NCBI GenBank assembly: GCA_964421755.1
Contig: CAYQYP010000293.1
Span: 1-5,473 of the forward strand
Length of the DNA: 5,473 nucleotides
From: CAVUUN01 sp964421755
GTDB lineage: Bacteria; Acidobacteriota; UBA6911; RPQK01
Direction: 5' to 3'
The notes under the pieces are model-generated. The model did no database searches and was not told the origin of the DNA. It saw only the letters and a list, made by a program, of their open reading frames with translations. The position numbers were made by a program, and so were the translations under genes. Position 1 is the first letter of the stretch. Each line of letters opens with the position of its first letter. Below, in pieces: positions 4,131 to 5,473 of the stretch.

Positions 4131-5473
4131 ATGGATGAGCAGGCTTACGTAGAATCCAAGTTCGGGATCCTCGACCACGTCCCGATCGGCATCTTTGTGC
4201 TCCGCAAAGACTACACGATCCTGTTCTGGAATCGTTGTCTGGAGCAATGGACCAAGATCGCCCGGGATGCCATCGTAGGCCGGAACTTCGATGACTGCTT
4301 TTCCACTCTCCAGAAGCCGTTGCTCAGGATCCGTCTCGAGAGCGTGTTCGAGGGGGGGCCGCCGACGATTTTCTCCTCGCAGCTGCATGCTTACCTCCTG
4401 CCCGTGACAACCCGGGCCGGAAAGATCCGTTTCCAGCACACGATCGTTTCGGCCGTGAGATCAGCGGACCAGAGCAGTTTCTACGCGCTTTTTTCCGTGC
4501 AGGACGTCACTGACCTGACCCATCGGATCCAGGATTACCTGAAGATGCGGGACCAGGCCTCCGCGGAGCTCGAGGAGCGCATCAAGGCGGAGTCGCGACT
4601 GCAGCAGCAGAAGCAGGTGCTCACCGGGCTCCTCGAGTCATTGACCGCACGAATTGCCCTGCTGGACAGCTCCGGTGTCATCGTGGACTGCAATCGGGCG
4701 TGGACCGAATTTGCCCGCGAGAACGTAATCAACCAGATGGAGGTCGGGAGCAACTATCTTGCATGCCTGAAGGCGACCGTGGCCGACCCGGTCCTCGGCC
4801 AGAACCTTGTGGAAGGGCTGACCGCCGTCCTGGAAGGGCACCTGGCACGCTACGAAGAAGAATATCCCTTCAGAACCGGCAGTGGCGAGAACTGGTACAT
4901 CATGAGTGTGACTCCCCTCGTGGACGGTCTGGGCGGAGGGGTGGTTTCACACATCGATATCACCACGCGCAAACAGGCCGAGAAGAAGATCGAGCATCTG
5001 GCACTCCACGACACCCTGACCGGCATACCCAACCGCCTGCTGTTTTCCGACCGGTGCAGCCAGGCGTTGGCCCGGGCGAAGAGGTACGGTAAGTCGGTCG
5101 CCCTGCTCTACGCCGACCTGGATGACTTCAAGACGATCAACGACCGCTACGGTCATTCTGTGGGCGACACCGTGCTCCGAACCGTAGCCAGGCGCCTTGC
5201 GCTGTGTGTCCGCGAAAGCGACACGGTGGCCAGGCTGGGAGGCGACGAGTTTGTTCTGCTGCTGGCCGACATCACGGACACTCAGGATGCGAGCCGGGTC
5301 GCGCGTAAAGTCGTCCATTCGATGGCGCGCGCCATCAAGTTCGAGGGCAACCCGATTCAGGCAAAGATCAGCATCGGGATCAGCATCTACCCTAAGGACG
5401 GGAACAGCATGTTGCCCCTTCTCAATGCGGCGGATGCGGCCATGTACCGGGTAAAAGCGGGTGGCAAGAACCG
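4131..5473 (+). CDS. PAS-PAS-GGDEF sensory diguanylate cyclase (3' end beyond window)
   Basis: The frame is open for 447 complete codons to the window edge. It probably condenses two GTP into c-di-GMP under control of two sensor domains. Residues about 8-128 form a PAS domain (GILDHVPIGIFVL, then FWN at 32-34) ending in DVT (125-127). A charged helical linker, probably coiled coil, spans 130-165. Residues about 166-278 form a second PAS domain with NYLACL, EEEYPF and a final HIDITTRKQAE (274-284). The GGDEF domain begins at HDTLTGIPNR (293-302) and has the metal and substrate segment ADLDDFKTIND (328-338). The active-site loop GGDEF (370-374) is intact, as is the inhibitory RxxD site (R361, D364), so product inhibition is expected. 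The last visible residues, AGGKN, are typical of the domain's end, so the catalytic domain is nearly whole; an EAL domain could still follow outside. There is no signal peptide or membrane segment, so it should be cytoplasmic. It starts 18 nt after cheC with GAGG at a good distance, so it is the third gene of the operon. Confidence 0.93.
   Translation, partial: MDEQAYVESKFGILDHVPIGIFVLRKDYTILFWNRCLEQWTKIARDAIVGRNFDDCFSTLQKPLLRIRLESVFEGGPPTIFSSQLHAYLLPVTTRAGKIRFQHTIVSAVRSADQSSFYALFSVQDVTDLTHRIQDYLKMRDQASAELEERIKAESRLQQQKQVLTGLLESLTARIALLDSSGVIVDCNRAWTEFARENVINQMEVGSNYLACLKATVADPVLGQNLVEGLTAVLEGHLARYEEEYPFRTGSGENWYIMSVTPLVDGLGGGVVSHIDITTRKQAEKKIEHLALHDTLTGIPNRLLFSDRCSQALARAKRYGKSVALLYADLDDFKTINDRYGHSVGDTVLRTVARRLALCVRESDTVARLGGDEFVLLLADITDTQDASRVARKVVHSMARAIKFEGNPIQAKISIGISIYPKDGNSMLPLLNAADAAMYRVKAGGKN

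Noticed and set aside
3873..4439. Minus-strand open frame (188 codons) across the cheC-cyclase junction
   Set aside because: Overlaps two well-supported genes on the other strand and has no domain signature.

Overview
The window looks like a piece of a GC-rich bacterial chromosome from a free-living, signalling-rich lineage. It combines a CheC-type phosphatase, a sensory diguanylate cyclase, a secreted heparinase II/III-like polysaccharide lyase and intergenic arrays of heptamers. That mixture would fit Acidobacteriota or a similar soil or sediment group, but this is inference; nothing here fixes the taxonomy. There is no integrase, transposase, phage gene or CRISPR array.

Left part (1-2345): a tRNA-Arg(ACG) gene with an encoded CCA end lies on the minus strand with a plausible promoter. 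Positions 103-395 separate it from a divergent plus-strand gene and are mostly filled by an inverted pair of heptamer arrays. The plus-strand gene (396-2345) encodes a 649-residue secreted protein of the heparinase II/III / alginate-lyase type.

Middle (2346-3137): the lyase gene converges with a minus-strand gene for a 114-residue protein of unknown function (2570-2914). The space between their stop codons is filled almost exactly by a second inverted heptamer-array element, built from a different 7-mer, with a small perfect hairpin in its core. A 223-bp divergent intergenic region follows, with a good sigma70-like promoter facing right.

Right part (3138-5473): three tightly spaced plus-strand genes form a likely operon. 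They encode a stand-alone CheY-like receiver, a CheC-family CheY-P phosphatase with both E-x-x-N sites, and a PAS-PAS-GGDEF diguanylate cyclase that runs off the window. The first two should form a phosphorylation switch and its eraser; the third senses an unknown signal and makes c-di-GMP. No histidine kinase, CheD, CheA or flagellar gene is visible. How the receiver switch connects to c-di-GMP is therefore open, and this module is the most interesting biology in the window. The two heptamer elements, which share one architecture but have different unit sequences, are the most interesting non-coding structure.
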